DNA from: Rhodospirillales bacterium
GTDB taxonomy: Bacteria > Pseudomonadota > Alphaproteobacteria > UBA828
NCBI GenBank assembly: GCA_028818855.1
Contig: JAPPMY010000204.1
Location: 1-64,000 of the forward strand
Reading direction: 5' to 3'
Length of the DNA stretch: 64,000 nt
Part shown: positions 35,104 through 45,199 of the stretch, piece by piece
Layout of the letters: each line of letters begins with the position of its first letter
How positions within the stretch are numbered: position 1 is the first letter of the stretch
Made by a program: the position numbers and the translations under genes
Notes under the pieces: generated by a model
Databases searched by the model: none
Seen by the model: only the letters and a program-made list of their open reading frames with translations
What the model was told of the DNA's origin: nothing

Positions 35104-36666
35104 ATGACCAAGACGACACGGCGCAATTTCCTGAAAGGCACCGCCGCAGCCGGCACGATCGCCGCGTTCGGCGGCCAGGCGCCTTTCTTCAAGAAGGCGC
35201 TCGGCCAAGGGAAGAAGAGCGTCGTGTGGGGGCAGACCGAGCCCTTCACGTCGAGCTGGGACCCCAGCAGCCACACCATCCTGGCGCAGATCTACTTCGA
35301 CTACGACGTGTTTGGCCAGCTCATCCGCACGCCGATGTCGCAGGCCGCTCCCGACGAGATCGTCTACGAGATGGCGACCAGCCAGAACGTGGTCGAGGAC
35401 GGCTGGCTCGAATACACGCTGCGCAAGGACATCAAGTTCCACAACGGCGCGCCCTTCACGGCGCACGACGTCAAGGCGACCTTCGAGTACGCGTCCAACC
35501 CCGAGCGGCCGTCCGGCACCTGGTATCCGGGTCAGGCCGAGGTCCAGGTGGTCGACGACTACACCTGCCGGGTGCGGGGCGAGGGCGGCTCCTATCCGGG
35601 CTCGCTCTTCTGGTTCCTCGCGGGCTTCCTGCCGATCCTGTCGAAGGACGACATCGAGACCAAGGCCATCGACGAGTTCCCCAACGGCTCGGGCTCATAC
35701 AAGTTCATCAGCCGCGACGGGCCGACGACGATCCTCAACGCGAACCCCGACTACATTCTCGGCACGCCCGAGATCGAGGAGGTCGTCTACCAGTTCGTGC
35801 CCGACGCCAGTACCCGCCTGGTGAGCCTGATAAGCGGCGAGCTCGACATCATCGAGCGCGTCGAGCCCGAGCAGTACGAGACCCTGCTGGAGGAGAACGT
35901 CACGACCTCGCGCACGGTCTCGACCGAGAACAAGTACCTGCACTTCCGCTGCTACGAGCCGCCCTTCGACGACGTCAGGCTGCGGCACGCGGCGGCCCAT
36001 GCCATCGACCGCGACCTCATCCTCGAGCTGATGGGGCCGGCCGGGCACCCGACGGTGGGGCAGCTCTCCTCGGCGAAGTTCGGCTACACCGACACCATCC
36101 CGAACTCGCCGGAATACAACCCCGAGCGCTGTCAGGAGCTGCTGGCCGAGGCCGGCTACCCCGGCGGCGACGGCCTGCCGCCGATCGAGTACCTGACCTC
36201 CCAGGGCTTCTACCCGAAGACCAAGGAGTACGGCGAGGTCATCACCGCGCTCCTGCAGGAGCAGGGCTTCCCGGTAGAGTTCACGGTGATGGAGGTCGCG
36301 TCCTGGATCGAGCGCGTGTTCGTCCGCGACGAGACCGCGCCTCAGCTTGCCGATACCGGCTGGATGACCGGATCGCCCGAGCCCAACCTGGTGCTCAGGC
36401 CCATGTGGCATTCGGACGGCCTGATCCTGACCAACTGCGGCAGCGACACCGTGGATGCGGCGATCGAGAAGCAGCAGACCATCACCGACGTGGACGCGCG
36501 GCGCGCGTCGATCCAGAACGAGCTGATGCCGGCGCTGGCCGACCATCTGCCGAGCTTCGGGCTCTTCACCTCGGTGCTGATCCACGCCCACCATCCGGCC
36601 ATTGAGGGGATCTACTTCCTGCCCAACGGGCCGGTGGACAAGGTCAAGGCGACGCTCAAGGCCTGA
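35104..36666 (+). CDS. Tat-exported ABC peptide-type substrate-binding protein
   Basis: This 520-residue family 5 (DppA/OppA-like) solute-binding protein has a twin-arginine signal (TRRNFLKGTAAAG). The mature part contains ATSQNVVEDGWLEYTLRKDIKFHNGAPFTAHDVKATFEY and RLRHAAAHAIDRDLIL, both diagnostic. It would deliver a peptide or another oligomeric solute to the permeases that follow. AGGGGAG lies 6 bases before the ATG. A strong hairpin follows the gene. Confidence 0.92.
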   Translation: MTKTTRRNFLKGTAAAGTIAAFGGQAPFFKKALGQGKKSVVWGQTEPFTSSWDPSSHTILAQIYFDYDVFGQLIRTPMSQAAPDEIVYEMATSQNVVEDGWLEYTLRKDIKFHNGAPFTAHDVKATFEYASNPERPSGTWYPGQAEVQVVDDYTCRVRGEGGSYPGSLFWFLAGFLPILSKDDIETKAIDEFPNGSGSYKFISRDGPTTILNANPDYILGTPEIEEVVYQFVPDASTRLVSLISGELDIIERVEPEQYETLLEENVTTSRTVSTENKYLHFRCYEPPFDDVRLRHAAAHAIDRDLILELMGPAGHPTVGQLSSAKFGYTDTIPNSPEYNPERCQELLAEAGYPGGDGLPPIEYLTSQGFYPKTKEYGEVITALLQEQGFPVEFTVMEVASWIERVFVRDETAPQLADTGWMTGSPEPNLVLRPMWHSDGLILTNCGSDTVDAAIEKQQTITDVDARRASIQNELMPALADHLPSFGLFTSVLIHAHHPAIEGIYFLPNGPVDKVKATLKA

Positions 36667-36678
36667 CCGAACTTCCCA

Positions 36679-36704
36679 GGGGGCTCCGGGCACTCGGAGC
36701 CCCC
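36679..36704 (+). other. hairpin between binding-protein and permease genes
   Basis: GGGGGCTCCG and CGGAGCCCCC form a perfect 10-base stem with a 6-base loop, 12 bases after the binding-protein stop. The following bases are C/T-rich rather than T-only. Such hairpins commonly stabilise the binding-protein message and reduce permease expression. Confidence 0.65.
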
Positions 36705-36742
36705 ACCTCTCTCCTCACCCCGCCGCGTAGCACGGTCCCGGC

Positions 36743-37762
36743 ATGGCATTCGTCCTCACGTTCCTGATCCGCCGCCTTGCGCAGGGCGTGGTCATCGTGC
36801 TGCTGGTGACGTTCCTGATCTTCACTCTGCTGCGGGTCATTCCGGGCGATCCGGTGCGCATCATGCTGGGGCCCGCCACCACCCAGGCGGTGGTCGAGGC
36901 CCGCGCGCAGGAGCTGGGGCTGCGCGATTCCATCCCCGAGCAGTTCGTCCGCTACATCGCCAAGGCGGTGCAGGGCGACTTCGGCCAATCCTATTTCATC
37001 GGCGAAACCGGCATCGCGCTCACGGCGCAGAACGTCGTCGGCGGCAAGGGGCAGGACACCGCCACCGAGCAGCGCGAGGCCAAGATGACCCGCGCCGGCG
37101 TGCTCAAGGTCATCGGCGACGGTATGCCCTACACGCTGATGCTGGCGGGCATGGGCCTGCTGTTCACGCTCCTGATGGCGGTGCCGCTTGGAATTGCGGC
37201 CGGCCTCAATCAGGAGAAGTGGCAAGATCGATTAGCTTTCTTTATAGGATCGGTCTTCATATCGCTGCCTAACTTCTGGCTGGCGCTGGTGCTGATCCTG
37301 CTGATCACGGCGCGCGCGGGCCTGCTGCCCTCCATCGGCTACAAGGGCTTCGCCTACGTCATCCTGCCCGCCATCGTGCTGGCGGTGGAGCTCGCGCCCA
37401 TCATCATCCGCGGGCTCTCGATGTCGATCGCGCAGGCGCTGCAGGCGGGCTACGTCTCCGGCGGCATCGTGCGCGGGCTGCCCTGGCGGCAGATCATCGT
37501 GCGCCATGTGCTGCGCAACTCGTCGATCCCCATGCTCAACCTCTTCGGCGTGCAGATCGGCGGCCTGCTGCTCGGCGGCGTCTTCGTCACCGAGTTCGTG
37601 TTCGACTATCCCGGTGTCGGGCGGTCCACCGTGCAGGCGGTGCTGCAGCGTGACTTCCCGGTGATTCAGGGCGTCGCCATCCTGGCGGCGAGCATTCTCG
37701 TGCTCGCCAACATCATGGTCGACCTCGCGTCCACCTTCATCGACCGCAGGCTCAAGTTCTGA
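36743..37762 (+). CDS. ABC importer permease (DppB/OppB-like)
   Basis: This 339-residue inner-membrane protein begins FLIRRLAQGVVIVLLVTFLIFTLLRVIPGDPVRIMLG, the classic DppB opening. It has six hydrophobic segments and the EAA-type loop near YVSGGIVRGLPWRQIIVRHVLRNS that contacts the ATPase. A periplasmic insertion of about 45 residues follows the first membrane segment. Its stop overlaps the next ATG (TGATG). Confidence 0.93.
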   Translation: MAFVLTFLIRRLAQGVVIVLLVTFLIFTLLRVIPGDPVRIMLGPATTQAVVEARAQELGLRDSIPEQFVRYIAKAVQGDFGQSYFIGETGIALTAQNVVGGKGQDTATEQREAKMTRAGVLKVIGDGMPYTLMLAGMGLLFTLLMAVPLGIAAGLNQEKWQDRLAFFIGSVFISLPNFWLALVLILLITARAGLLPSIGYKGFAYVILPAIVLAVELAPIIIRGLSMSIAQALQAGYVSGGIVRGLPWRQIIVRHVLRNSSIPMLNLFGVQIGGLLLGGVFVTEFVFDYPGVGRSTVQAVLQRDFPVIQGVAILAASILVLANIMVDLASTFIDRRLKF

Positions 37763-38670
37763 TGGCAGCCGAGACGGGCACGACCGGCAGGGCGCGGGGG
37801 CGGGGCGAATCCGTCACCCGGCGGATGTTCCGCCTCGCCTGGGAGATGACGAGCTTCAAGATCGGGCTCGGCGTCTTCACCGTGCTGGTTGGCGCCGCGA
37901 TCATCTGGCCGGAGCTCTCGCCCTACGATCCCATGAAGATCAGCGTGCGCGAGCGCTTCCTCCCGCCCATCTTCCTGGAGGGCGGCACCTGGGCCCATAT
38001 TGCCGGCACGGACCAGCTTGGCCGCGACCTCTTCGTGCGCTCGCTGGTGGGCTTGCGCAACGGGCTCGGCATCGCCGCGGCCGCGGTCGCGATCATGTTC
38101 GTCGTCGGCTGCGCGCTCGGCGTGATTTCCGGCTACTGGGGCCGCTGGGTCGACATCATCCTGATGCGCATCACCGACGCCCAGCTCTCCATCCCGGTGA
38201 TCGTGCTGGCAATCACGATCCTGAGCGTGAGCCGCCCCAACCCCTTCACGGTGACCGCCGTGCTGGTGCTGGCGGGGTGGCCGATCTACGCCCGCGTGGT
38301 GCGAAGTATCGCGCTCGCCGAGCGCGAGCGCGAGTACGTCAGGGGGGCGAAGATTCTGGGCGCGAGCGACCTCAGGATTGCTGCGCTGATGATCTCGCCC
38401 AACATCCTGCCGCCCATCGCCTTCGTCGCCGTGCTCGACATCGCCCGCATGATGATCTTCGAGGCGCTGTTCGGCTTCCTCGGCATCGGCATCCAGCCGC
38501 CGACGCCCACCTTCGGCAACATCATCGCCGACGGCTACAAGTACCTGGTGAATAGCTGGTGGATCCCGACCATGCCCGGGGTCTTCCTCATCCTCACGCT
38601 CATCAGCATCAACCTGATGGGCGCCTCGCTGGAGCGCGCCCGCAACAAGCTCTTCAAGGGGATCGTCTAG
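37762..38670 (+). CDS. ABC importer permease (DppC/OppC-like)
   Basis: This 302-residue inner-membrane protein has FKIGLGVFTVLVGAAIIWP as its first segment, then GTDQLGRDLFVRSLVGLRNGLGIA, the conserved DppC entry. The EAA loop is EREYVRGAKILGASDLRIAALMISPN, and FGFLGIGIQPPTPTFGNIIADG lies near the end. It partners the preceding permease. The ATPase gene begins 3 bases after its stop. Confidence 0.94.
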   Translation: MAAETGTTGRARGRGESVTRRMFRLAWEMTSFKIGLGVFTVLVGAAIIWPELSPYDPMKISVRERFLPPIFLEGGTWAHIAGTDQLGRDLFVRSLVGLRNGLGIAAAAVAIMFVVGCALGVISGYWGRWVDIILMRITDAQLSIPVIVLAITILSVSRPNPFTVTAVLVLAGWPIYARVVRSIALAEREREYVRGAKILGASDLRIAALMISPNILPPIAFVAVLDIARMMIFEALFGFLGIGIQPPTPTFGNIIADGYKYLVNSWWIPTMPGVFLILTLISINLMGASLERARNKLFKGIV

Positions 38671-38673
38671 GCC

Positions 38674-40548
38674 ATGTCGGCACCGCCGCTCCTCGACGCG
38701 CAAGGCATCTCGGTCGATCTCGTGCGCCGCGGCGCGAGCGAGCCGATCCTGCGCGACGTGAGCTTCCAGCTTCGCGAGCGCCAGGTGCTCGGCATCATCG
38801 GCGAGAGCGGCTCGGGCAAGACCGTGCTAAGCCGCGTTCTCTGCAACGCGATCTCCGAGCCGCTCAAGATCACCGCCGGCAGCGTCGGCTACCACGGCCG
38901 CGACCTGCTCACGATCCCCGACGCCGAGATGCAGGCGCTGCGCGGGAGCGAGATCGGCTACATCGGCTCCGACCCCGGCAGCGCGCTGGACCCGACCATC
39001 CCCGTCGGCCACCAGATCGTCGAGAAGCTGCGCGCGGTCCAGCCCGAGATGTCCAAGGAGCAGGCCCGCGAGCGCGCGCTGGAGGTGCTGAGCGCGGTCC
39101 GCATGCCGCGCCCTGAGCGCCGCTTCGACGAGTTCCCGTTCCAGTATTCCGGCGGCATGATGCAGCGCGCGCTGATCGTCGACGCGCTGGTCAGCAACCC
39201 CACCTTCCTCATCGCGGACAACGTCACCCAGCAGCTCGACGTCACCGTCGCCGCCCAGATCATCCGCCTGATGCACGACCTGCGCGACCAGCTGGACACG
39301 GCGATCATCTTCATCTCGTCGTCGCTCGCCATCGTGCGCGAGATCGCGGACGACATCATCGTCCTCCAGGAAGGGCGGATCATCGAGCGCTCGACGCCGG
39401 AGGCCATCGTCAACGCGCCGGAGCACGACTACTCCAAGCGGCTCCTGGAGCGGATTCCGCGCATCTGGGCGGTGGAGGAGCGCGCGCAGCCCAAGACCGA
39501 GGATGAAGCCCCGCTGCTGGAGGTGGACGACGTCTACAAGACTTATCGCGTCAACGACCCGACCCGCTTCTTCGGCCACAACGACGTCGAAGCGGTGCGC
39601 GGCGTCACCTTCGACGTGAAGGCGGGGGAGAACTTCGGCATCGTGGGCGAGTCCGGCTGCGGCAAGTCGACGCTCTCGCGCCTCTTGAGCTGGATCGAGG
39701 CGCCCGACAAGGGCTCGATCTCCTTCGAGGGCGACAGCATCGCCAGGATGAACCGCCGCCGCCTGCTCGGGCTCAGGCACCGCTTCCAGCTTCTCCTTCA
39801 GGACCCCTACAACGCCATGCCACCGCACATGCCGGTCGGCCGCACGATCCTGGAGCCCCTGCTCATCCACGGCGGCATGGGGCGGCGCGCGATGCGCAAC
39901 CGCGTGCTGGACGTGATGAACGAGGTGGGCCTGCCCGCCGACATCTACGATCACCTGCAGATCGGGCTCAGCGCCGGCCAGCGCCAGCGCATCAACCTCG
40001 CACGCGCGCTGGTGCTGGAGCCGCGCCTGCTGATCCTGGACGAGACGCTGTCCGCGCTCGACCAGGTGGAGCAATCGCGGCTGCTGGAGATCTTCGACAA
40101 GCTCCAGGCCGAGCACGGCTTCACCTACATCTTCATCTCTCACGACCTCGCGATGGTGCGCCGCGCCTGCACCCGCATCGCCGTGATGTACCTCGGCAAG
40201 ATCGTGGAGCTTGCGGACAATCACACGGTCTTCTTCGACCCCGGCCACCCCTACACCAAGGCCCTGCTCAGCGCGGTGCCCACCATCGAGGAGCGCCGCT
40301 ACGACGCCAAGGAAAACCTGCTGGAGGGCGAGCCGCCGAGCCCCATCGGCATTCCGCCCGGATGCAGTTTCAATTCGCGCTGCCCGCTCGCGTTCGAGCG
40401 CTGCACCACCGACGAGCCGGGGCTGGAGAGCCGGGGCGACGGCCGCATCAGCGCCTGCTACTGGGCCAACGCGGGCGAGGACGAACTCGCCGCGGCGGCA
40501 GAAGCCAACCGCGCCCGCCGGGAGTCGATGGAGGCGCAGGCGACGTAG
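38674..40548 (+). CDS. fused double ABC ATPase (DppD-DppF-like) with a degenerate first half
   Basis: This 624-residue protein has two nucleotide-binding domains. Domain 1 has Walker A GESGSGKT (43-50) and signature SGGMMQ, but ADNV where ADEP is usual (Asn183 for the catalytic Glu), Ser216 for the switch His, and Ser99 where the Q-loop Gln is expected. Domain 2 is intact: Walker A GESGCGKST (326-333), Gln376, signature LSAGQ, Glu457 in LDET and His490. The usual oligopeptide C-terminal Cys motif (FNSRCPLAFERC) follows. It powers the two permeases. Only one of the two composite ATP sites should hydrolyse. Confidence 0.94.
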   Translation: MSAPPLLDAQGISVDLVRRGASEPILRDVSFQLRERQVLGIIGESGSGKTVLSRVLCNAISEPLKITAGSVGYHGRDLLTIPDAEMQALRGSEIGYIGSDPGSALDPTIPVGHQIVEKLRAVQPEMSKEQARERALEVLSAVRMPRPERRFDEFPFQYSGGMMQRALIVDALVSNPTFLIADNVTQQLDVTVAAQIIRLMHDLRDQLDTAIIFISSSLAIVREIADDIIVLQEGRIIERSTPEAIVNAPEHDYSKRLLERIPRIWAVEERAQPKTEDEAPLLEVDDVYKTYRVNDPTRFFGHNDVEAVRGVTFDVKAGENFGIVGESGCGKSTLSRLLSWIEAPDKGSISFEGDSIARMNRRRLLGLRHRFQLLLQDPYNAMPPHMPVGRTILEPLLIHGGMGRRAMRNRVLDVMNEVGLPADIYDHLQIGLSAGQRQRINLARALVLEPRLLILDETLSALDQVEQSRLLEIFDKLQAEHGFTYIFISHDLAMVRRACTRIAVMYLGKIVELADNHTVFFDPGHPYTKALLSAVPTIEERRYDAKENLLEGEPPSPIGIPPGCSFNSRCPLAFERCTTDEPGLESRGDGRISACYWANAGEDELAAAAEANRARRESMEAQAT

Positions 40549-40575
40549 CCCCGCTCACGCGGCGCCGTCTTCTCT

Positions 40576-40601
40576 CCCTCTCCTCCCTGGGGAGGAGAGG
40601 G
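40576..40601. terminator. hairpin between convergent ABC and LLM genes
   Basis: CCCTCTCCTCC and GGAGGAGAGGG form a perfect 11-base stem with a CTGG loop. It lies between convergent genes and could serve both directions, though no T tract is present. The CT/GA-rich composition resembles intergenic repeats common in GC-rich proteobacteria; other copies would need a genome search. Confidence 0.5.
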
Positions 40602-40655
40602 CCGGGGAGAGGTGGGGGCGCAGGCTCGTCGCAACCGAGCGACGCGAGCCGGCCG

Positions 40656-41681
40656 CTATCCCGTCCGTTCCGACGCCCGCGCCGCTTCTCCGGCCAGCGC
40701 AGCGCCCGCTTCGGCCGTAATCTCGTAGGAGCGCAGGCGTGCCGCGTGGTCGTGGATGTTGGACGTCACCATGATCTCGTCCACGCCGGTCTGCTCGGCA
40801 AACGCGCCGAGCCGCTCCACCACCGTCTCCAGCGTGCCCGAGGCTGCGCAGGTGAACCAGCGAGCCAGGATCGAGCGCTCCTGCGCGCCGAGCGTGGCCT
40901 CGAAGCCGCGCACCGGGCGGGGCAGGGGGCCCGGCGCGTTGCGGTGCAGGTTCAGCACCGACTGCTGGGCCGAGCTTCGCACGTAGGCCGCCTCGTCCTT
41001 GCTGTCGGCGGCGAAGACGTTGAACCCCGCCATCAGGTAGGGCGCCGCGCACTGGGCCGAGGGGCGGAAGTTCTCGCGGTAGACCTCGATCGCCTGCATC
41101 AGCGCGGCGGGCGCGAAGTGCGAGGCGAAGGCGTAGGGGAGCCCGAGGGCTGCCGCGAGCTGCGCGCCGAAGAGGCTCGAGCCCAGGATCCAGATCGGCA
41201 CGTTGAGGCCCGCGCCAGGCACGGCGCGCACCCGCCTACCCGGCTCGGACGGCTGGAAGTAGCTCTGCAGCTCCACCACGTCGCGCGGGAAGTCGTTGAC
41301 GTCGCCGGTGAGCGTGCGCCTGAGCGCGTGCGACGTCATCTGGTCGGTCCCCGGTGCGCGGCCGATGCCGAGGTCGATCCGCCCCGGATAGAGCGATTCC
41401 AGGGTGCCGAACTGCTCGGCGATCACCAGCGGCGCGTGGTTGGGCAGCATGATGCCGCCGGCGCCCACGCGCATCGTCTCGGTCGCGCCCGCCACATGGC
41501 CGATCAGCACCGCCGTCGCCGCGCTGCCGATGCCCGCCATGTTGTGATGCTCGGCCAGCCAGTAGCGGCGGAAGCCCAGGCGCTCCACGTGGCGCGCAAG
41601 CGCCACCGTGTTGCGGAAGGCACGGGCTGCGTCCGCGCCTTCGGGGATCGGCGAGAGATCGAGGACCGAGAGTGCGACCAT
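40656..41681 (-). CDS. LLM-class flavin-dependent oxidoreductase (MsnO8 / alkanal-type)
   Basis: This 341-residue protein shows [61 protein letters not shown] and [16 protein letters not shown]. This pattern is characteristic of the 'LLM class flavin-dependent oxidoreductase, MsnO8' group. It starts 22 bases after the uvrB stop and may be co-transcribed. Its substrate is unknown. Confidence 0.87.
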   Translation of the reverse strand: MVALSVLDLSPIPEGADAARAFRNTVALARHVERLGFRRYWLAEHHNMAGIGSAATAVLIGHVAGATETMRVGAGGIMLPNHAPLVIAEQFGTLESLYPGRIDLGIGRAPGTDQMTSHALRRTLTGDVNDFPRDVVELQSYFQPSEPGRRVRAVPGAGLNVPIWILGSSLFGAQLAAALGLPYAFASHFAPAALMQAIEVYRENFRPSAQCAAPYLMAGFNVFAADSKDEAAYVRSSAQQSVLNLHRNAPGPLPRPVRGFEATLGAQERSILARWFTCAASGTLETVVERLGAFAEQTGVDEIMVTSNIHDHAARLRSYEITAEAGAALAGEAARASERTG

Positions 41682-41703
41682 GGAGCGCGTGCGGCGCCTC
41701 GCG

Positions 41704-43869
41704 CTAGCCGAACGCGCTGCGGCGGCGGGCGTGCTTCTTCTTGCCGCGCGAGCGGGGCTGGGTGCCGGCCGCGCCCTTGCTGCTCCGCCCGTGCCCGCCG
41801 CCGGGTGCGCCGTCGCGTCGCCGGGCGCCCTTCAGCCCGAGGTCCAGGTCGTTGAGGCGCCGGATCTCGTCCCGGAGCCGCGCGGCCTCCTCGAACTCGA
41901 GCTCGCCCGCCGCTTCCTTCATGCGCGCTTCCAGGTCCTTGAGATGAGCCTCCAGGTTGTGCCCGATGAGGTGAGGGGCCCCCTCGTCGCCGGTCTCCAC
42001 GGTGACGTGATCGCCGCCGTACACGCTCTCCAGGATGTCGTTGATCGCCTTCCGCACGCTCTCCGGCGTGATGCCGTTGGCCGCGTTGTAGGCCTGCTGG
42101 CGGCTGCGCCGGCGCTCCGTCTCCGCCAGCGCGTTGCTGAGCGAATCCGTCATGTCGTCGGCATAGAGGATCACGCGGCCGTCGACGTTGCGGGCGGCCC
42201 GGCCGATGGTCTGGATCAGCGACGTCTGGGAGCGCAGAAACCCCTCCTTGTCGGCGTCCAGGATCGCGACCAGCCCGCATTCCGGGATGTCGAGCCCCTC
42301 GCGCAGGAGGTTGATGCCGACCAGCACGTCGAAGGCGCCGAGCCGCAGATCGCGGATGATCTCGATGCGCTCGATGGTGTCGATGTCGGAGTGCAGGTAG
42401 CGCACGCGGACGCCGGCTTCGTGGAGGTACTCGGTCAGGTCCTCCGCCATGCGCTTGGTGAGAGTCGTGACCAGCACCCGGAGCCCACGGGCGGCGCAGT
42501 CCTTGCACTCGGCGATCAGGTCGTCGACCTGCTGCTCCACGGGGCGGACCACGCAGACGGGATCGATCAGCCCGGTCGGGCGGATGACCTGCTCGACGAA
42601 GGCGCCGCCGGTGCGCTCCAGCTCCCACGGCCCCGGAGTCGCCGAGACGAAGATGGTCTCGGGCCGCATGGCGTCCCACTCCTCGAACTTGAGCGGCCTG
42701 TTGTCGACGCAGGACGGCAGGCGGAAGCCGAACTCGGCGAGCGTCGACTTGCGCTTGAAGTCGCCCCGGAACATGCCGCCAAGCTGCGGCACGGTGACGT
42801 GGGATTCATCCACGATCAGGAGCGCGTTCTCGGGCAGGTACTCGAACAGCGTCGGCGGCGGCTCGCCGGGGTTGCGCCCGGTCAGGTAGCGCGAGTAGTT
42901 CTCGATCCCGGCGCAGCTGCCGGTGGCCTCCAGCATCTCCAGGTCGAAGAGGGCGCGCTGCTCCAGCCGCTGCGCCTCCAGCAGCATGCCCTGCGCGTTG
43001 AACTCTTCAAGCTGCTGGGCGAGCTCGATCCTGATCTGCTTGATCGCCTGGCGCACCGTCGGGCGCGGCGTGACGTAGTGGCTGTTGGGATAGATGCGCA
43101 CGCGCATCAGCTTGTCCGTCCTGGCGCCGGTGAGCGGGTCGAACTCGATGATCTCCTCGATCTCGTCGCCGAAGAGCGAGATGCGCCAGGCCCGGTCCTC
43201 GGAGTGGGCCGGAAACAGCTCGATCACGTCGCCACGCACGCGGAAGTCGCCGCGCTCCAGCGTCTGGCTGGTGCGGCGGTACTGCAGGTCGATCAGCTTG
43301 CGAATGAGCGCGCGCTGGTCGACCCGTCCTTGCAGCGCGAGCGAGACCGCCATCGAGGAGTAGGTCTCGACGGCGCCGATGCCGTAGATGCACGACACCG
43401 AGGCCACGATCACCACGTCCTCGCGCTCGAGCAGCGCCCGCGTCGCGCTGTGGCGCATGCGGTCGATATGCTCGTTGATGGAGGCGTCCTTCTCGATATA
43501 CGTGTCCGACCGCGGGACGTACGCCTCCGGTTGGTAGTAATCGTAGTAAGAAACGAAATACTCGACGGAGTTGTTCGGCAAAAACTCCTTCATCTCGCCA
43601 TAGAGTTGGGCTGCCAGAGTCTTGTTCGGCGCAAGAATCAGTGCAGGCCTTCCCAGTGCCTTTATCACATGGGTCATGGTGAAGGTCTTGCCCGACCCGG
43701 TGACGCCCAGAAGAACCTGGTCGCGCTCGCCGCCGCGGACGCCCGCGATCAGCTCCGCGATCGCTTCCGGCTGATCGCCGGCAGGCTCGAACGCGGACAC
43801 GATCTCGAACGCGCCGCCGCCCGCGGGCGCCGCTCTCGCCTGGTCCGCTGCTTCCGCCGAAAGGGTCAT
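41704..43869 (-). CDS. uvrB: excinuclease ABC subunit B
   Basis: This 721-residue protein has Walker A GVTGSGKT, the beta-hairpin region [21 protein letters not shown], helicase motif II DESH, and LREGLDIPE and [12 protein letters not shown]-terminal UVR motif ([24 protein letters not shown]) binds UvrC, and a basic tail of about 40 residues ([12 protein letters not shown]) ends it. UvrB verifies DNA damage in nucleotide excision repair. ATG at 43869 begins the family-consistent N-terminus; upstream in-frame codons do not resemble UvrB. Confidence 0.97.
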   Translation of the reverse strand: MTLSAEAADQARAAPAGGGAFEIVSAFEPAGDQPEAIAELIAGVRGGERDQVLLGVTGSGKTFTMTHVIKALGRPALILAPNKTLAAQLYGEMKEFLPNNSVEYFVSYYDYYQPEAYVPRSDTYIEKDASINEHIDRMRHSATRALLEREDVVIVASVSCIYGIGAVETYSSMAVSLALQGRVDQRALIRKLIDLQYRRTSQTLERGDFRVRGDVIELFPAHSEDRAWRISLFGDEIEEIIEFDPLTGARTDKLMRVRIYPNSHYVTPRPTVRQAIKQIRIELAQQLEEFNAQGMLLEAQRLEQRALFDLEMLEATGSCAGIENYSRYLTGRNPGEPPPTLFEYLPENALLIVDESHVTVPQLGGMFRGDFKRKSTLAEFGFRLPSCVDNRPLKFEEWDAMRPETIFVSATPGPWELERTGGAFVEQVIRPTGLIDPVCVVRPVEQQVDDLIAECKDCAARGLRVLVTTLTKRMAEDLTEYLHEAGVRVRYLHSDIDTIERIEIIRDLRLGAFDVLVGINLLREGLDIPECGLVAILDADKEGFLRSQTSLIQTIGRAARNVDGRVILYADDMTDSLSNALAETERRRSRQQAYNAANGITPESVRKAINDILESVYGGDHVTVETGDEGAPHLIGHNLEAHLKDLEARMKEAAGELEFEEAARLRDEIRRLNDLDLGLKGARRRDGAPGGGHGRSSKGAAGTQPRSRGKKKHARRRSAFG

Positions 43870-43987
43870 GGGCGCACTATAGGGGCGGCCTGCCGCCCCG
43901 CGCCAGAGGTGCGTCACAGCACGCGACCTTCTGGACAAAAGCCTGCGCCGGGCAGATAGTGCGAGCCGACTTTTTCGGAGGATGTGG

Positions 43988-44380
43988 ATGTACCAGAAGG
44001 AAACGCGGGCGATCGAGATCACGGTCAAGCCCTTCTATCTGGAGGAGCAGTCGGAGCCGGACGACAACCACTTCGTGTTCGCCTATCACATCCGCATTCA
44101 GAACAACGGCCAGGACGTGGTGCAGCTCCTGAACCGCTACTGGCAGATCACCGACGGCCTCGGCCGCATGCAGGAGGTGCGCGGGCCCGGCGTCGTCGGC
44201 GAGCAGCCCGTGCTGCGGCCGGGAGAGGCGTTCGAGTACACGAGCGGCTGCCCGCTCAACACCACGACCGGGATCATGGTCGGCACCTACGAGATGGAAA
44301 CGCTGGACGGCGAGCGCTTCGATGTGGATATTCCGGCATTCTCGCTCGACGCGCCGAGTGCGCCCGTGCAGCTCAACTGA
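43988..44380 (+). CDS. apaG: ApaG protein
   Basis: This 130-residue protein has the ApaG fold: [53 protein letters not shown] and [20 protein letters not shown]. ApaG is linked to Co2+ resistance in enterics; its biochemical role is unclear. CGGAGG lies directly before an upstream ATG (43982) but 6 bases before the chosen ATG. It is divergent from uvrB and followed by folE. Confidence 0.93.
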   Translation: MYQKETRAIEITVKPFYLEEQSEPDDNHFVFAYHIRIQNNGQDVVQLLNRYWQITDGLGRMQEVRGPGVVGEQPVLRPGEAFEYTSGCPLNTTTGIMVGTYEMETLDGERFDVDIPAFSLDAPSAPVQLN

Positions 44381-44493
44381 GGCCGCGCAGCCGCCGGCAC
44401 GCTGACCAGACAACCGAACGACGCCGAAGCCGCTTCGCTGCGGCCTTGCGGCAATGCACAGCCGGCCCCGGTGGCCGGAGAAGGAGACCGCCC

Positions 44494-45144
44494 GTGGACG
44501 ACAGCCAGCGCGCGCCCGTAGCCGGCGCCGATGACGACACGCCTCAGGGAGCCGGCGCGCGACCGACGAGGGACGAGGCCGAGCAGGCGGTGCGCGTGCT
44601 GCTCCGCTGGGCCGGCGACGATCCCGAGCGCGAGGGGCTGCTGGATACGCCCAAGCGCGTCGTGCGCGCCTACGAGGAGTATTTCAGGGGCTACGGCCAG
44701 GACCCCTACGCGATCCTGCGGCGCACGTTCGAGGAGACGAACGGCTACGACGAGATGGTCGTCCTCCGCGACATCGACTTCCGCTCGCACTGCGAGCACC
44801 ACGTGGCGCCGATCGTCGGCCGCGCCCACATCGGTTATCTGCCCGACAACCGCGTGATCGGGATCAGCAAGCTCGCGCGCGTGGTGGATGTCTACGCCCG
44901 GCGCCTGCAGATCCAGGAAAAGCTGACCGCGGAGATCGCCGATTCCATCGAGACGGTGCTGCAGCCGCGCGGCGTCGGGGTCGTGATCGAGGCGGCGCAC
45001 CATTGCATGACCACGCGTGGCGTCTCCAAGGAGGGAGTCCTCATGGTGACGAGCCGGATGCTCGGCACGTTTCGCACGGACCCGAAGACCCGCCGCGAGT
45101 TTCTCAGCATGATCGGGAACCCGGCGGCCTCGGTGCCGCGCTAG
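44494..45144 (+). CDS. folE: GTP cyclohydrolase I
   Basis: This 216-residue protein has zinc and active-site motifs [14 protein letters not shown] and [16 protein letters not shown], plus [19 protein letters not shown]. It makes dihydroneopterin triphosphate, the first step of folate synthesis. GTG start with AAGGAG 7 bases upstream. The Ala/Asp-rich first 28 residues are a variable extension. Confidence 0.95.
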   Translation: MDDSQRAPVAGADDDTPQGAGARPTRDEAEQAVRVLLRWAGDDPEREGLLDTPKRVVRAYEEYFRGYGQDPYAILRRTFEETNGYDEMVVLRDIDFRSHCEHHVAPIVGRAHIGYLPDNRVIGISKLARVVDVYARRLQIQEKLTAEIADSIETVLQPRGVGVVIEAAHHCMTTRGVSKEGVLMVTSRMLGTFRTDPKTRREFLSMIGNPAASVPR

Positions 45145-45199
45145 GCCAGCGGGCCCGGCCGCATCGCCGGGCCCGGCTTAAGGCTGCGAAGGCCGTCCG

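Noticed and set aside
40560-40640. CRISPR or mobile-element repeat in the CT/GA-rich spacer
   Set aside because: It is a single inverted repeat without spaced copies, target duplications or a transposase; a hairpin terminator or dispersed repeat explains it.
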